Shown one piece after another: positions 25,516 to 33,593 of a DNA stretch of 64,000 bases. The notes below the pieces were generated by a model. It made no database searches and was not told the DNA's origin. It saw only the letters and a list, made by a program, of their open reading frames with translations. Each line of letters begins with the position of its first letter. Position 1 is the first letter of the stretch. The translations under genes were made by a program, and so were the position numbers. The stretch is from Streptomyces sp. CBMA123 (GTDB lineage: Bacteria; Actinomycetota; Actinomycetes; Streptomycetales; Streptomycetaceae). The stretch is from contig NZ_MECK01000632.1 in NCBI RefSeq assembly GCF_014596465.1, positions 46,141 to 110,140 of the forward strand, written 5' to 3'.

Positions 25516-26179
25516 TTGGGCGTTGCAGAGCCTTGTCGGTCTGGTGGCAGCGGACGGCGGAGCAGGGCCAGCGGCACAGACGAGTTCGCTGGCGCCGACG
25601 AGGAACCTGGCAAGGAGTCAGGCCTGGGTACCGTGCCGGTTCGGCGCACTGGCGGCACTGCCCGGTGTTGTGCTGGCCTCCTGGACTGCACCGGTCAGCC
25701 CGCCCGGCGCACCGCTATAGCGGACGTCCTCACGGTTTCACCGATCTGCGACAGCACTCTTCGGCGCGAAGGCGCCACCACTCTTCAGCGAGACCAAGCC
25801 CTGACCAGCACGAAACCGGAACCAATCACTGAAAACACGTGACGCCCGGACACTGCAACCCAAACGTCGTTCATCAATGCAAGAGCTGTCACCGGACCGG
25901 GCCCTCCGAGACGCGCGGGGGTGTCACCGGGAGATCCATCCCCTCGCCCGGCCAAAAACCCGCTCCGCCGATCCACGAAACGCCCCGTTACATGGACATC
26001 AGAAAACCTTCCACGACCGCCGAGATGCCGCCCATGACGAAATACCATCTGCCAACCCGCTGCCGGCATCAACTGACAAACAATGCCCGAACACCACCTT
26101 CCCGAAAAACCCGGGGCGCAGCACCGCACAGAAATGTCACAGGAACGGCAGAAGATGGTCCAGGACCGGGCAAAAGGCC

Positions 26180-26232
26180 GGGGCCTGGCGGCCCCTCAGA
26201 GGGGCTGTGGGGGTGTCGCCTACGGCGCCACC
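26180..26232. repeat. 52-bp direct repeat with two stems, copy 1
   Basis: GGGGCCTGGCGGCCCCTC begins a 52-base unit containing a GCCCCTC-AGA-GGGGC hairpin and a second GGTGTCGCC/GGCGCCACC stem. The second copy is at 26308-26359, 128 bp away, with only two or three differences. A degenerate third piece may lie near 26415. Confidence 0.75.
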
Positions 26233-26307
26233 GAGAAAAGGGGTGCAGGGCACACGTGGGGCACGTGCGGGGCGCAGGAAAACCGGGCGGAGGGCAAGAC
26301 GGAAGCT

Positions 26308-26359
26308 GGGGCCTGGCGGCCCCTCAGAGGGGCTGTGGGGTGTCGCCTGCGGCGCCACC
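26308..26359. repeat. 52-bp direct repeat with two stems, copy 2
   Basis: Second copy of the unit at 26180, preserving both stem-loops and the CTACGG/CTGCGG loop difference. Double-stem repeats suggest RNA or DNA structure rather than coding function. Confidence 0.75.
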
Positions 26360-26769
26360 AGACGGCGGGTACCCGGGCCGTCGCACGGGCCGGCGAGGCG
26401 CAGCGCGGGTGGGCGCGGTGGCCTGCGGCCCTTGGCCGGACGGCAGACACCTGGTCCGGGGCCACGGGGGACGTCAACCTCACCATCACCCCTCACTCCG
26501 ACCAATCCCACCAAATTCAAACCATCACGGGCAACCAATTTCACAAAGACAGCCGGGCGGAATTCCTGGCCGAATATCCGGCGAAAACACCCCCGCCAAC
26601 CCAATGAGCAACCAACCATCCCCCACCACCCTCAACCACCACACACAGTCACCGACCCGGCTAACCTGACCACTACGTCGAGCACTTCAGTCGCCCTGCC
26701 ACAGAGGTATAGACAAGGTGGCGGCAGAGGCTATTTCACGCCTCTCGGCACCATCAGGTCACACCTGTG

Positions 26770-26970
26770 GCCCCTCGCCGGGTAGAGCTTCGTGTGGAGC
26801 ACACGGTCCTCCCACCACGGATCGGCTGGAGCGGAGACCAGCGCGGCCACCAGCTCCCGCTTGGTCGGGGCGGGCAGCACCAGCGGGCCCAAGTCCCGTG
26901 CGACGACAGCCTGTTCGCACTCAGGCCACTCCAGCCGGTCCGGGCCGGCCTCCTCCCGTAACTCCAACAC
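26770..26970 (-). pseudogene. Replication-relaxation C-terminal fragment
   Basis: The minus strand encodes EEAGPDRLEWPECEQAVVAR, LGPLVLPAPTKRELVAAL and DPWWEDRVLHTKLYP, the last ~65 residues of the family as at 7296-8379. The original 5' part is replaced by unrelated sequence at about 26970. The tract to its 3' side (25516-26769) may be the original downstream DNA. Confidence 0.7.
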
Positions 26971-27033
26971 CGAGCAGCGCGATCCGCAGCGCCAGGCCCG
27001 GCCCGGGGTACCCCCGGCAAGAGGGCAGGCTGC

Positions 27034-28023
27034 CTACTGCATGACTTCCCGGCATGGGTGCTCGAAGGAGAGCGGGCAGTAGTAGAGCTGCATGTTGTAG
27101 CTCCGCCCGATCTGGATGCCGATGTCGCCGTTCGTATCTCGGTCCTCGACGGGGTCCCAGCCACTGCCGTCCAGAACGCCGGAATCGATCGTCAGCAGCG
27201 GCATCATGACGGATTCGCAAGCGGTGCACCGAATCACCGACGGATCGCGGAAGCTCCACGGCCCCCAGCCGCCGACCTTCCACCCAGGGGCGACCGACAG
27301 CTCGTACTGGTAGTAGGCACGGAACTCCTCGGCGTACAGGTACCTCGGATCGGTACCGGTGAACTCCCGCTCACACCAGTCCTCGATCCGCTCCACCAAG
27401 CCCGGTTCGAGCTCCAGCGGCGCCGGGTACTCCGTCACCACCTCCGGGTGCAGCACGCACGGCTCCGGCACGTAATCGCCGTAGTGTGACACGTCGGCTG
27501 GCAGCGGCGGATTCGTCAGTACAACGCCCACTTCTGCGTAGGAGCGCCACACCAGATGGGTGGCCGGCATCCACTCCGGATCGTGGTTCAGCGGACACCA
27601 CAGCACCTGCAGCAGGTCTGCGCCCTCGGGACACGGCAGCGAGGGGATGTCCCGCGCGTAGAGCTGGACCACCGGAAGCAGGGCGTTCGGGCCTGTACTC
27701 CACGGATGTCCCTCCCGCGTCGCCTTGAGCGCCGCTCGCTCCTGTGCGGTCGGGCTCCCGTCGATCCAGCCTCGCTTGAGGATGCTGCGGCGCGCCCGCA
27801 CGTCGGCCAGCGACACCGGCGGCCCGTCATCCTCTGGGTGCGATCCGGCGCACATCGGCCACGGCTCGTCGGCTGGCCACAGCAACGGGCCGCCGACCGA
27901 GCTGTCGTGGACGGTCGGCTCGCCCAGGCGCGGGTGCAGGCGCACCGTCTGCCGTGCCAGCGGCACCAGCTCCGGGAAGACCGCAGCGATATCCACCCGA
28001 CGCGGCGGCGTGACACGAACCAT
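27034..28023 (-). CDS. DUF1963/YwqG-like protein
   Basis: This 329-residue soluble protein starts at ATG 28023 (MVRVTPPRRVDIAAVFPELV). It shows SSVGGPLLWPADEPWP, then LLPVVQLYARDIPSLPCPEG and DLLQVLWCPLNHDPEW, and later WKVGGWGPWSFRDPSVI with CTACESVMMPLLTI. These are hallmarks of actinomycete proteins in the DUF1963 (YwqG) family, whose function is unknown but which often sit near toxin-immunity genes. Cysteines in CTAC could bind metal. No partner is evident. Confidence 0.75.
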   Translation of the reverse strand: MVRVTPPRRVDIAAVFPELVPLARQTVRLHPRLGEPTVHDSSVGGPLLWPADEPWPMCAGSHPEDDGPPVSLADVRARRSILKRGWIDGSPTAQERAALKATREGHPWSTGPNALLPVVQLYARDIPSLPCPEGADLLQVLWCPLNHDPEWMPATHLVWRSYAEVGVVLTNPPLPADVSHYGDYVPEPCVLHPEVVTEYPAPLELEPGLVERIEDWCEREFTGTDPRYLYAEEFRAYYQYELSVAPGWKVGGWGPWSFRDPSVIRCTACESVMMPLLTIDSGVLDGSGWDPVEDRDTNGDIGIQIGRSYNMQLYYCPLSFEHPCREVMQ

Positions 28024-28330
28024 CGAGACATCTCTTTCAGACGACGGACAGGCACACGGACCATAGCCGCCCACCACCGTCAAAGCAGCCACCCGGGAGC
28101 ACATGGCTACGAGTGGAGGGCGGGTGCGTGGGATTCAGGTAGGGAGTGACACCGGAGTAGGACATGACGAGTGCCGCGGTCAGCAGTTCGATGTCGAGTT
28201 GGGCGGCGAGGGTCAGCAGACGGTGGAGCGCAGGACCCGCGGCAGCAGGCCCACGGGCGCGAGGCTGTCGCGGATGTGGGCGGCGCCGGCGGGGGCGCAG
28301 GTTGTGGCGGTAAGGCGGGTGGTGAGGATG

Positions 28331-28720
28331 TCATGGCGACAGCGCGCAGGGCGCCGTCGGCAAGCATCGGGTTCCGCTGTCCAGGCACCAGCACAGGGAA
28401 TCGGTTGTGGCTTCGGGAGCGCTCAGCCGCACGATGGCGTCGCCGAGCGCGGTGTACACCATGGTCGCCTCGAAGGGGCGCTGAGCGGGATCCCGGAGCA
28501 GGCCGAGGGCGGGGCGGTGCCCGCACATCCCCAGTGCCATGACCATCTGGTACTGGGTCTCCCACGTACGGGGGTCGCGCACCTCCCGCTCAAGGGCATC
28601 CAGGAGCGGCGGACCCGCTACGGGATCGGCGAGCCGGCGAAGCCGCGTCGCGGCGAAACGCCGCTTCGGCGACAACCGGTGGCCGAGCTGCTCCACGGCT
28701 TCATCCAACGTCAACACCAT
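28331..28720 (-). CDS. HEAT-repeat-like protein, probably frameshifted at its end
   Basis: ATG 28720 overlaps the stop of the gene before it (TGATG), so translation is coupled. The 129 residues form alpha-helical repeats (LTLDEAVEQLGHRLSPKRR, LLDALEREVRDPRTWETQYQ, MVYTALGDAIVRLSAPEA). The last ~15 residues look out of frame. In the neighbouring frames the text continues as GNPMLADGALRAVAM, then HIRDSLAPVGLLPRVLRST and LLTLAAQLDIELLTAAL, down to about 28140. Two indels may have cut a longer HEAT protein. Its role is unknown, but it goes with the zinc-ribbon protein upstream. Confidence 0.6.
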   Translation of the reverse strand: MVLTLDEAVEQLGHRLSPKRRFAATRLRRLADPVAGPPLLDALEREVRDPRTWETQYQMVMALGMCGHRPALGLLRDPAQRPFEATMVYTALGDAIVRLSAPEATTDSLCWCLDSGTRCLPTAPCALSP

Positions 28721-29562
28721 CACGGTCCCTGTCTGCGCGGCTTCGTTCCGGGCGCAGCGTAGGGCCCCGTACCGACAGCGCCTGCCGGGTGGCTGGGAGA
28801 AGCGCGCGCTCCGGTGTTCTGGGCCGAGGAGGGGAACCGATCGATGAATGCGGCCGGACGGTTGGCGTGGGTGTATTCGTCCGCGATGTTGAAGACGCTG
28901 GCGCACAACGGGCATTGCGCCTCTCCGAAGAGGTGGGCGATCCCGTCGGCGAGCGCCTCCTGCCCGTCGCGGACCGCGATCCGGTGCATCCACCGGCCGG
29001 TCCCGGTGAGCGCCTCGGCAACGGCCGGTCGCAGTGCCCCTCGCAGTTCCTCGTCGCCGTCCCACACCTGTGAGTAGCATCCGAACCGGCCGACGGCGAT
29101 CTTCATCGCCGCACCGCAGTGCGGGCATTCCAGCTCGTAGATGTCGTCCGTGAAGCCCTCCAGGGCGTTCGCCCAGTGGTACTCCTGCGCGACGGCGAGC
29201 AGGGCGCGGTAGGAGACGAGGTAGTCGGCCGGCCGCGACCGCAGGTGCCGGTCCAGCGTCTCGCCGAACTCCGTGATCGTGCCTGCGCAGTCCGCCAGCA
29301 GGTCGTCGCAGCCGTGCTGCACGGCCGCGCGTTCGAGGATCCGCCCCGCCAAGGCCCGCGCGTGCGCGCTGCGCGGCGCCAGGTGCACCAGCTGCGGCAG
29401 GGCGACGAAGCCGGCCGGAGAAACCAGGTCGTCCTCGAGGACGAGCCGCCAACCCAGCTCCCGCCACGCATCCGCGTCGTCCCGGCGTTCCAGCTGCGCC
29501 AGGAGCGCCGGGACGCGATCGACATCGAATCTGCTGTCGCGTATGCGTGCCCAGTCCACCAC
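28720..29562 (-). CDS. Hypothetical protein with two CPxC zinc knuckles
   Basis: GTG 29562, with GGGG just upstream, gives a 280-residue protein. The first half is helical (LLAQLERRDDADAWRELGWR, LAPRSAHARALAGRILERAA). The second half holds CPHCGAAMKIAVGRFGCYSQ and CPLCASVFNIADEY, suggesting a bound zinc. The final ~35 residues are Pro/Gly/Ala-rich. I do not recognise the family. The stop overlaps the start of the HEAT-like gene, so the two proteins probably work together. Confidence 0.7.
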   Translation of the reverse strand: MVDWARIRDSRFDVDRVPALLAQLERRDDADAWRELGWRLVLEDDLVSPAGFVALPQLVHLAPRSAHARALAGRILERAAVQHGCDDLLADCAGTITEFGETLDRHLRSRPADYLVSYRALLAVAQEYHWANALEGFTDDIYELECPHCGAAMKIAVGRFGCYSQVWDGDEELRGALRPAVAEALTGTGRWMHRIAVRDGQEALADGIAHLFGEAQCPLCASVFNIADEYTHANRPAAFIDRFPSSAQNTGARASPSHPAGAVGTGPYAAPGTKPRRQGP

Positions 29563-29601
29563 CCCGGTATTGAACCAGGGAGCCTCGCGGCCCTCGCGTT
29601 G

Positions 29602-29653
29602 AGAAAGCACCGGAGGCGAACACCCGGTGGGTGGCGGCCTCCGGTTCTCGGTT
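29602..29653. terminator. Long hairpin related to the GAGAAGGCAC structures
   Basis: GAGAAAGCACCGGAGGC pairs with GCCTCCGGTTCTC, with an inner ACACCC/GGGTGG stem. It reads as a third member of the family seen at 10435 and 25474. It lies just upstream of the zinc-ribbon gene's start (29562), so here it could act in the leader rather than as a terminator. Confidence 0.45.
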
Positions 29654-29828
29654 CCGCTCTCCAGTGGGTACCGGCAAGCAGAGCCCGGGCGGCAGGGACA
29701 GGCCCTCCAGGAGGCGGGCTGAATCATCGCCGACACAGCCGGGAGTGTAAGGCTGCCAGGCCGGACAACCGGACATCCAGGGCCCAGGCCCTGCCATGCT
29801 GGCGGCTGACATAGGGATCTGCATCAAG

Positions 29829-29953
29829 ATGTCACCGGACGGCGTCTCCTGATGTCACCACACATCCGCACCCCGGTGACACCCAGCACTCCGCCACCCC
29901 CACGTCACCGCTAGAAGCCAGCCGGTGACACCCACTGCTCCCCCAGTGACACC
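29829..29953. repeat. Six GGTGAC(ACC) motifs
   Basis: GTCACC lies at 29831, 29854 and 29904; GGTGAC at 29875 and 29924; and GTGACACC at 29946. Centres are 20-29 bp apart, about two helical turns. The unit GGTGACACC is nearly self-complementary. The cluster ends ~25 bp before the IS5 remnant and has no gene of its own. Confidence 0.65.
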
Positions 29954-29977
29954 AAACCGCAGATTCGCACCGGATCT

Positions 29978-30237
29978 CTGATCCGGTAGATCATCTTTCG
30001 TGACGCGAGGGCAACTGGCGGACGGGGAGTGGGAGTTCATCGGGCCGCACCTGCCGATCGGTGGGTACGGCCCGTATCCCGAGCGGCTTCGACAGCGGTT
30101 CGAGGGCGTGATCTGGCGCTTCAAGACCGGCGGGCAGTGGCGTGACACCGGTGTGTTCGAGGCCCTGTCGGAGGGGCTGATCACGGAGGCCGCGGAGCGG
30201 GGCGAGGTGGACCTGTCGCTGGTCAGCATCGCGCGAC
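29978..30237 (+). mobile_element. IS5-family remnant with internal deletion
   Basis: The sequence matches the 5' end of the element at 32500-33589: the same GGTAGATCATC lead and a transposase start LADGEWEFIGPHLPIGGYGP. The copy misses 20 codons between two QWR-coding repeats (CAGTGGCG), which points to slippage or recombination between them. It is cut off after EVDLSLVSI, 40 bp before the TetR gene. Confidence 0.75.
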
Positions 30238-30272
30238 CGGCGGCGCGTCCAGCCCGGCTGTCGAGTGCCGAG

Positions 30273-30884
30273 TCAGCTTGGCAATTCCGGTCGTCGCCGG
30301 TGGTCGGCGGCTGTGGCAGGGATGGCGTTGTCGATGAGGACGGCGGCGATGGCGGCAGCGGTAGGGAAGGCGTCGGCGTTGAGGACCCGGGTCCGGGCAG
30401 CGGCGCCGTCGATGAGCAGCGCGAGCTGCTCGCCGAGCTGTTCGGGGTCGGCGGCGCCGGCTTCGCGGGCGGTGCCGGCGAGCCGGGCGGCGACGGCTTT
30501 CTTGTAGTCGCGCGCGTACTGGGATGCGGGGTGCTGGGGGTCGTGGAGTTCGACGGCGGCACCGATATAGGGGCACAAGGGCGTGCCGGCAGGGATATCG
30601 AAGGCGGCAAGGAGCCGTTCACGGGGCGTGAGGTCGGTGCGGTCGAACACGCTGGACAGAACGTCGGGGTCGAACCGGCGCAGGTACTCGGCGACGAGTT
30701 CGTCCTTGCCGTTGAAGTGCTGGTAGGCCGTGCGCTTGGACACCTCGGCCGCCGCGCAGAGCTGGTCCATGCCGGTGCGGTTGATGCCCTGCTCTCGGAA
30801 CAGCTTCTGGGACGCGCTGAGGATGCGCTCGCGGGCGCCCCGGCCGCGGCGGCGCCCCGTTGGGCCCTTCTCCAACTCCGTCAT
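30273..30884 (-). CDS. TetR-family repressor
   Basis: This 203-residue regulator has a basic N-terminus (KGPTGRRRGRGARERILSAS), TetR helix-turn-helix MDQLCAAAEVSKRTAYQHF and a helical ligand domain (AFDIPAGTPLCPYIGAAVEL). It is divergent from the SDR and F420-reductase-like genes at 31029-32420 and almost certainly controls them and itself. Repeated GTRTAC words in the 144-bp gap could be its operator. The ligand is unknown; a quinone or electrophile would fit the target enzymes. Confidence 0.85.
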   Translation of the reverse strand: MTELEKGPTGRRRGRGARERILSASQKLFREQGINRTGMDQLCAAAEVSKRTAYQHFNGKDELVAEYLRRFDPDVLSSVFDRTDLTPRERLLAAFDIPAGTPLCPYIGAAVELHDPQHPASQYARDYKKAVAARLAGTAREAGAADPEQLGEQLALLIDGAAARTRVLNADAFPTAAAIAAVLIDNAIPATAADHRRRPELPS

Positions 30885-30904
30885 GACCCCATGCTACCCC
30901 GGCA

Positions 30905-30985
30905 TGGTAACGACCGGTGTACATAGCTTGCGCCGCGGCGGGGTGCCCCGTACCGTAAGTACACAAGACGGTATACATAAAGCCG
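30905..30985. promoter_or_regulatory. Putative TetR operator/promoter
   Basis: Between the divergent TetR and SDR genes are GTGTACATA (30916), AGTACACAAG (30957) and GGTATACATAA (30971), an inverted and repeated GTRTAC core spaced over ~60 bp. The AT-rich TATACAT lies suitably for a promoter of the SDR gene. Assignment rests on position and symmetry only. Confidence 0.45.
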
Positions 30986-31028
30986 TCGCCCCAGGTGCAC
31001 ACGGCACCACCGACCCAAGGGAACGACT

Positions 31029-31763
31029 ATGGGAAAGCTCGACGGCAAAGTCGCGGTCATCACCGGCGGCACCGCTGGCATGGCGCTGGCCGGCGCGAAG
31101 CTCTTCGTCGACGAGGGAGCGCACGTCTTCATCACCGGCCGCCGCCAGGACACCCTGGACGAGGCCGTGAAGCAGATCGGCCGCAACGTCACCGGCGTGC
31201 AGGGCGACGCCGCCGACCTGGACGACCTGGACCGCCTGTACGACACCGTCAAGCGAGAGAAGGGCAGCCTCGACGTGCTGTGGGCCAGCGCCGGCGGCGG
31301 CGAGCCCGCCCCGCTCGGCGAGATCACCGAGGCCCAGTTCGACACCTGGTTCGGGCTCAACGCCCGCGGCACCCTGTTCACCGTCCAGAAGGCCCTCCCG
31401 CTCTTCAACGACGGCGGCTCGATCCTGATGACCGGCTCCAACGCCTCCCTCGGCGCTTTCCCCGGCTGGAGCGTCTACGCCGGCAGCAAGGCAGTCCAGC
31501 AGGCCTGGGCCCGCATCTGGCTCAACGAGCTCAAGGACCGCCGCATCCGTGTCAACGTTCTGACCCCGGGCCAGGTCGCCACCGCCAAGCAGGAAGAGCT
31601 CTTCGACGAGGCCACCAAGCGCCAGTTCGAGTCCCTCATCCCTCGCGGTCAGATGGGCATGCCTGACGAAATCGCCACCGCCGCCCTATTCCTCGCCTGC
31701 GACGACTCCAGCTACGTCAACGGCATGGAACTCGTCGCCGACGGCGGCACCACCGCCATCTGA
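31029..31763 (+). CDS. Short-chain dehydrogenase/reductase
   Basis: This 244-residue SDR has a cofactor motif VAVITGGTAGMA (the usual TGxxxGxG has its last Gly replaced by Ala19), an active-site Ser in MTGSNASLG, YAGSK (YxxxK) and the C-terminal YVNGMELVADGGTT. The R37-R38 pair after the second strand (ITGRRQ) favours NADP(H). The substrate is unknown. It is followed 33 bp later by the F420-reductase-like gene in one operon, under the divergent TetR. Confidence 0.88.
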   Translation: MGKLDGKVAVITGGTAGMALAGAKLFVDEGAHVFITGRRQDTLDEAVKQIGRNVTGVQGDAADLDDLDRLYDTVKREKGSLDVLWASAGGGEPAPLGEITEAQFDTWFGLNARGTLFTVQKALPLFNDGGSILMTGSNASLGAFPGWSVYAGSKAVQQAWARIWLNELKDRRIRVNVLTPGQVATAKQEELFDEATKRQFESLIPRGQMGMPDEIATAALFLACDDSSYVNGMELVADGGTTAI

Positions 31764-31796
31764 ACCGAACAACCCACACCCAGGACAGGAAATCTC

Positions 31797-32420
31797 ATGA
31801 GCAGCGTCAGCATCATCGGGACCGGGAACATGGCCCGCACCATCGGCGCGCGGGCACTCGCGGGCGGCAACACCGTCGAGATCATGGGCCGCGATCAGTC
31901 CAAGGCCGCCGACCTGGCCAAGGCTCTCGGCGGCGGCGCCACGACGGGAGAATGGGGCACCACCCCGACCGGGGACATCGTCATCGTGGCCCTGTTGCAC
32001 GACGGTGTCGTGCCGACCGTCGCCCAGTACGGAGACGCACTCGCGGGCAAGGTCATCGTCGACATCAGCAACCCCTTCAACTCCACCTTCGACGGGCTGG
32101 CCCACGGCGAGGAGACCTCGATCGCGCAGGAGGTCGCCAAGGCCGCCCCGGCCGGCGCCAGCGTGGTGAAGGCGTTCAACACCGTCTTCCGCCATGTGCT
32201 GGAGAAGGGCCGACCGGATGTCTTCATCGCCGGCGACAATGCCCAGGCCAAGGCAAGCGTGGAAGCGTTCGTCGAGAGCCTCGGGCTGCGCCCGCTGGAC
32301 GTCGGCGACCTGAAAATGGCGCACTGGCTGGAAGGAGCGGGCGTGATCACGGTAGGTCTCGCCAACCACGGGGTGGGGAACCTGGACTTCGCCCTCAGCA
32401 TCACCGAACTCACCACCTGA
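31797..32420 (+). CDS. NADPH-dependent F420 reductase-like oxidoreductase
   Basis: This 207-residue protein has an N-terminal Rossmann motif (VSIIGTGNMARTIGARAL, GxGxxA) and NADP-side residues GRDQSK. DISNPFNSTFDGLAHGEETS and ASVVKAFNTVF are typical of the NADPH:F420 oxidoreductase-like family (NADP_oxidored). Its length agrees with the family. It probably moves hydride between NADPH and F420 or a quinone-like partner, supplying the SDR-linked step. Translation follows the SDR after a short gap with an AGGACAGG ribosome site. Confidence 0.85.
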   Translation: MSSVSIIGTGNMARTIGARALAGGNTVEIMGRDQSKAADLAKALGGGATTGEWGTTPTGDIVIVALLHDGVVPTVAQYGDALAGKVIVDISNPFNSTFDGLAHGEETSIAQEVAKAAPAGASVVKAFNTVFRHVLEKGRPDVFIAGDNAQAKASVEAFVESLGLRPLDVGDLKMAHWLEGAGVITVGLANHGVGNLDFALSITELTT

Positions 32421-32499
32421 GCACACGGTCGACGGGCGCCCGCCGCCGCATCACGGCGACCAGCAGCGCCCAGACCATGCGAGGCAGGCCTGCGGCTAG

Positions 32500-33085
32500 A
32501 GCGTGCATTCAATCGTGATCGATGGGTTGCTCTGGTGAGGTCTTTGATCCAGATCATCGAGGCTCGGAGGTGGAGACCGGCGAGGTAGCTCTCCGGGGTC
32601 TTGTCGTACCTCGTGGCGATGCCTCGCCAGGCCTTCAGCTTGTTGATCAGCCGCTCCACGGTGTTTCTCTCCTTGTAGAGGTCGGCATCGTGACTGACGG
32701 GCCGGCCGCCTCTGGAGCCCTTCTTCCTCCGGTTGGCGGCCTGGTCAGCCTTCTCCGGGATGACGGCCTTGATGCGGCGTTTGCACAGATGGGCACGGTT
32801 GCCGCGGGACGAGTAGGCCTTGTCCCCGGCGACCGCGTCCGGCCGGGTGCGGGGACGTCCGACGGGCCCGCGCACGCGGATCTTCCCGAGCACGGGGATG
32901 AACTGCGGGCTGTCCGCAGCCTGGCCCGCAGTCAGGACGAATGCCAGCGGCCGGCACTTGCGGTCCGCAGCCAGGTGCACCTTGCTGGTCTGTCCGCCCC
33001 GCGACCGCCCGAGCAGGGCTTTCTTCAGTCGGATCTTCCGGCGTCTGCAGATGCGTCGCCGCTCGTTCCGCTCGGGCCCGGCGTG
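32500..33085 (-). CDS. IS5-family transposase, second frame (orfB)
   Basis: The frame codes for the catalytic half: GRSRGGQTSKVHLAADRKC, FVLTAGQAADSPQFIPVL, GDKAYSSRGNRAHLCKR and the final Glu region KERNTVERLINKLKAWRGIA, so the DDE fold looks complete. Expression would need a frameshift from orfA near 33050-33085. It has no stop codon inside the element and runs into flanking DNA to 31895, so the native end is probably set by the insertion site. Confidence 0.7.
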
Positions 33086-33516
33086 CTGTCCGCTTTGTTC
33101 CTCGACACCGCCCCCTTTGCCGCGGACTTTTCCTCCTCGGCGGCCGCCTTCTCCAGGGCGTCGAGCACCTCGGGATCCATGTGCATCCCGGCCGCGTCGT
33201 GGTGGGCGCGGGCCGTGGTCGAGTCGATACTGACCAGCGACAAGTCCACCTCGCCGCGCTTGGCTGCCTCCGCGATCAGACCCTCCAGCAGGGCCTCAAA
33301 CACTCCGGCGTCCCTCCACTGCCGGAAGCGGTTACTCACCGTGGACCAAGCGCCGAACTCGCCCGGCATCTCCCGCCACTGCGCGCCGGTCTTGAACCGC
33401 CAGACCACGCCCTCGAACTGCAGCCGCAGTCGTTCGGGATACGGGCCGAAGGCGCCGACCGGCAGGTACGGCTCGATGAACTCCCACTCTGCACCACTCA
33501 GTTGCACGCGCGTCAC
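33025..33516 (-). CDS. IS5-family transposase, first frame (orfA)
   Basis: This 163-residue frame starts at ATG/GTG 33516 with MTRVQLSGAEWEFIEPYLPV, has the DUF4096-like helix-turn-helix region (RFKTGAQWREMPGEFGAW, WSTVSNRFRQW) and the first catalytic Asp in LVSIDSTTARAHHDAAG. The end (PGPSGTSGDASAD) is out of frame with orfB, as in IS5 elements that use programmed frameshifting. Confidence 0.75.
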   Translation of the reverse strand: MTRVQLSGAEWEFIEPYLPVGAFGPYPERLRLQFEGVVWRFKTGAQWREMPGEFGAWSTVSNRFRQWRDAGVFEALLEGLIAEAAKRGEVDLSLVSIDSTTARAHHDAAGMHMDPEVLDALEKAAAEEEKSAAKGAVSRNKADSTPGPSGTSGDASADAGRSD

Positions 33517-33593
33517 CCACGATGATCTACCGAATCCACCTCGACAACAAAGGCAGATCCGGCAGATTGATCACAACCCGATACGCGCCCTAG

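Larger units (their letters stand above)
25516..26769. other. Long non-coding tract with strand asymmetry
   Basis: About 1.25 kb without a believable gene. Open frames exist on the plus strand at 25839-26785, but their translations are low-complexity Pro/Thr/His/Arg with no family character. The strand is A- and C-rich (many ACCA, CAACC and AATTC words), particularly at 26480-26660, and less GC-rich than its neighbours. A direct repeat lies at 26180 and 26308. Confidence 0.5.
32500..33589 (-). mobile_element. IS5-family insertion sequence
   Basis: The element is bounded by CTAG on both sides. Imperfect terminal repeats match at 17 of 25 positions between GAGCGTGCATTCAATCGTG at 32500 and the complement of 33565-33589. 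It contains two overlapping transposase frames on the minus strand. The right-hand CTAG is also the target of the IS701 copy at 33594. Confidence 0.75.

Noticed and set aside
26180..26359. CRISPR array
   Set aside because: Only two repeat units, with a structured non-spacer sequence between them and no cas genes.
25839..26785. Overlapping plus-strand frames of 276-302 codons
   Set aside because: Low-complexity Thr/Pro/His composition, no start context, and direct repeats with stems lie inside them.
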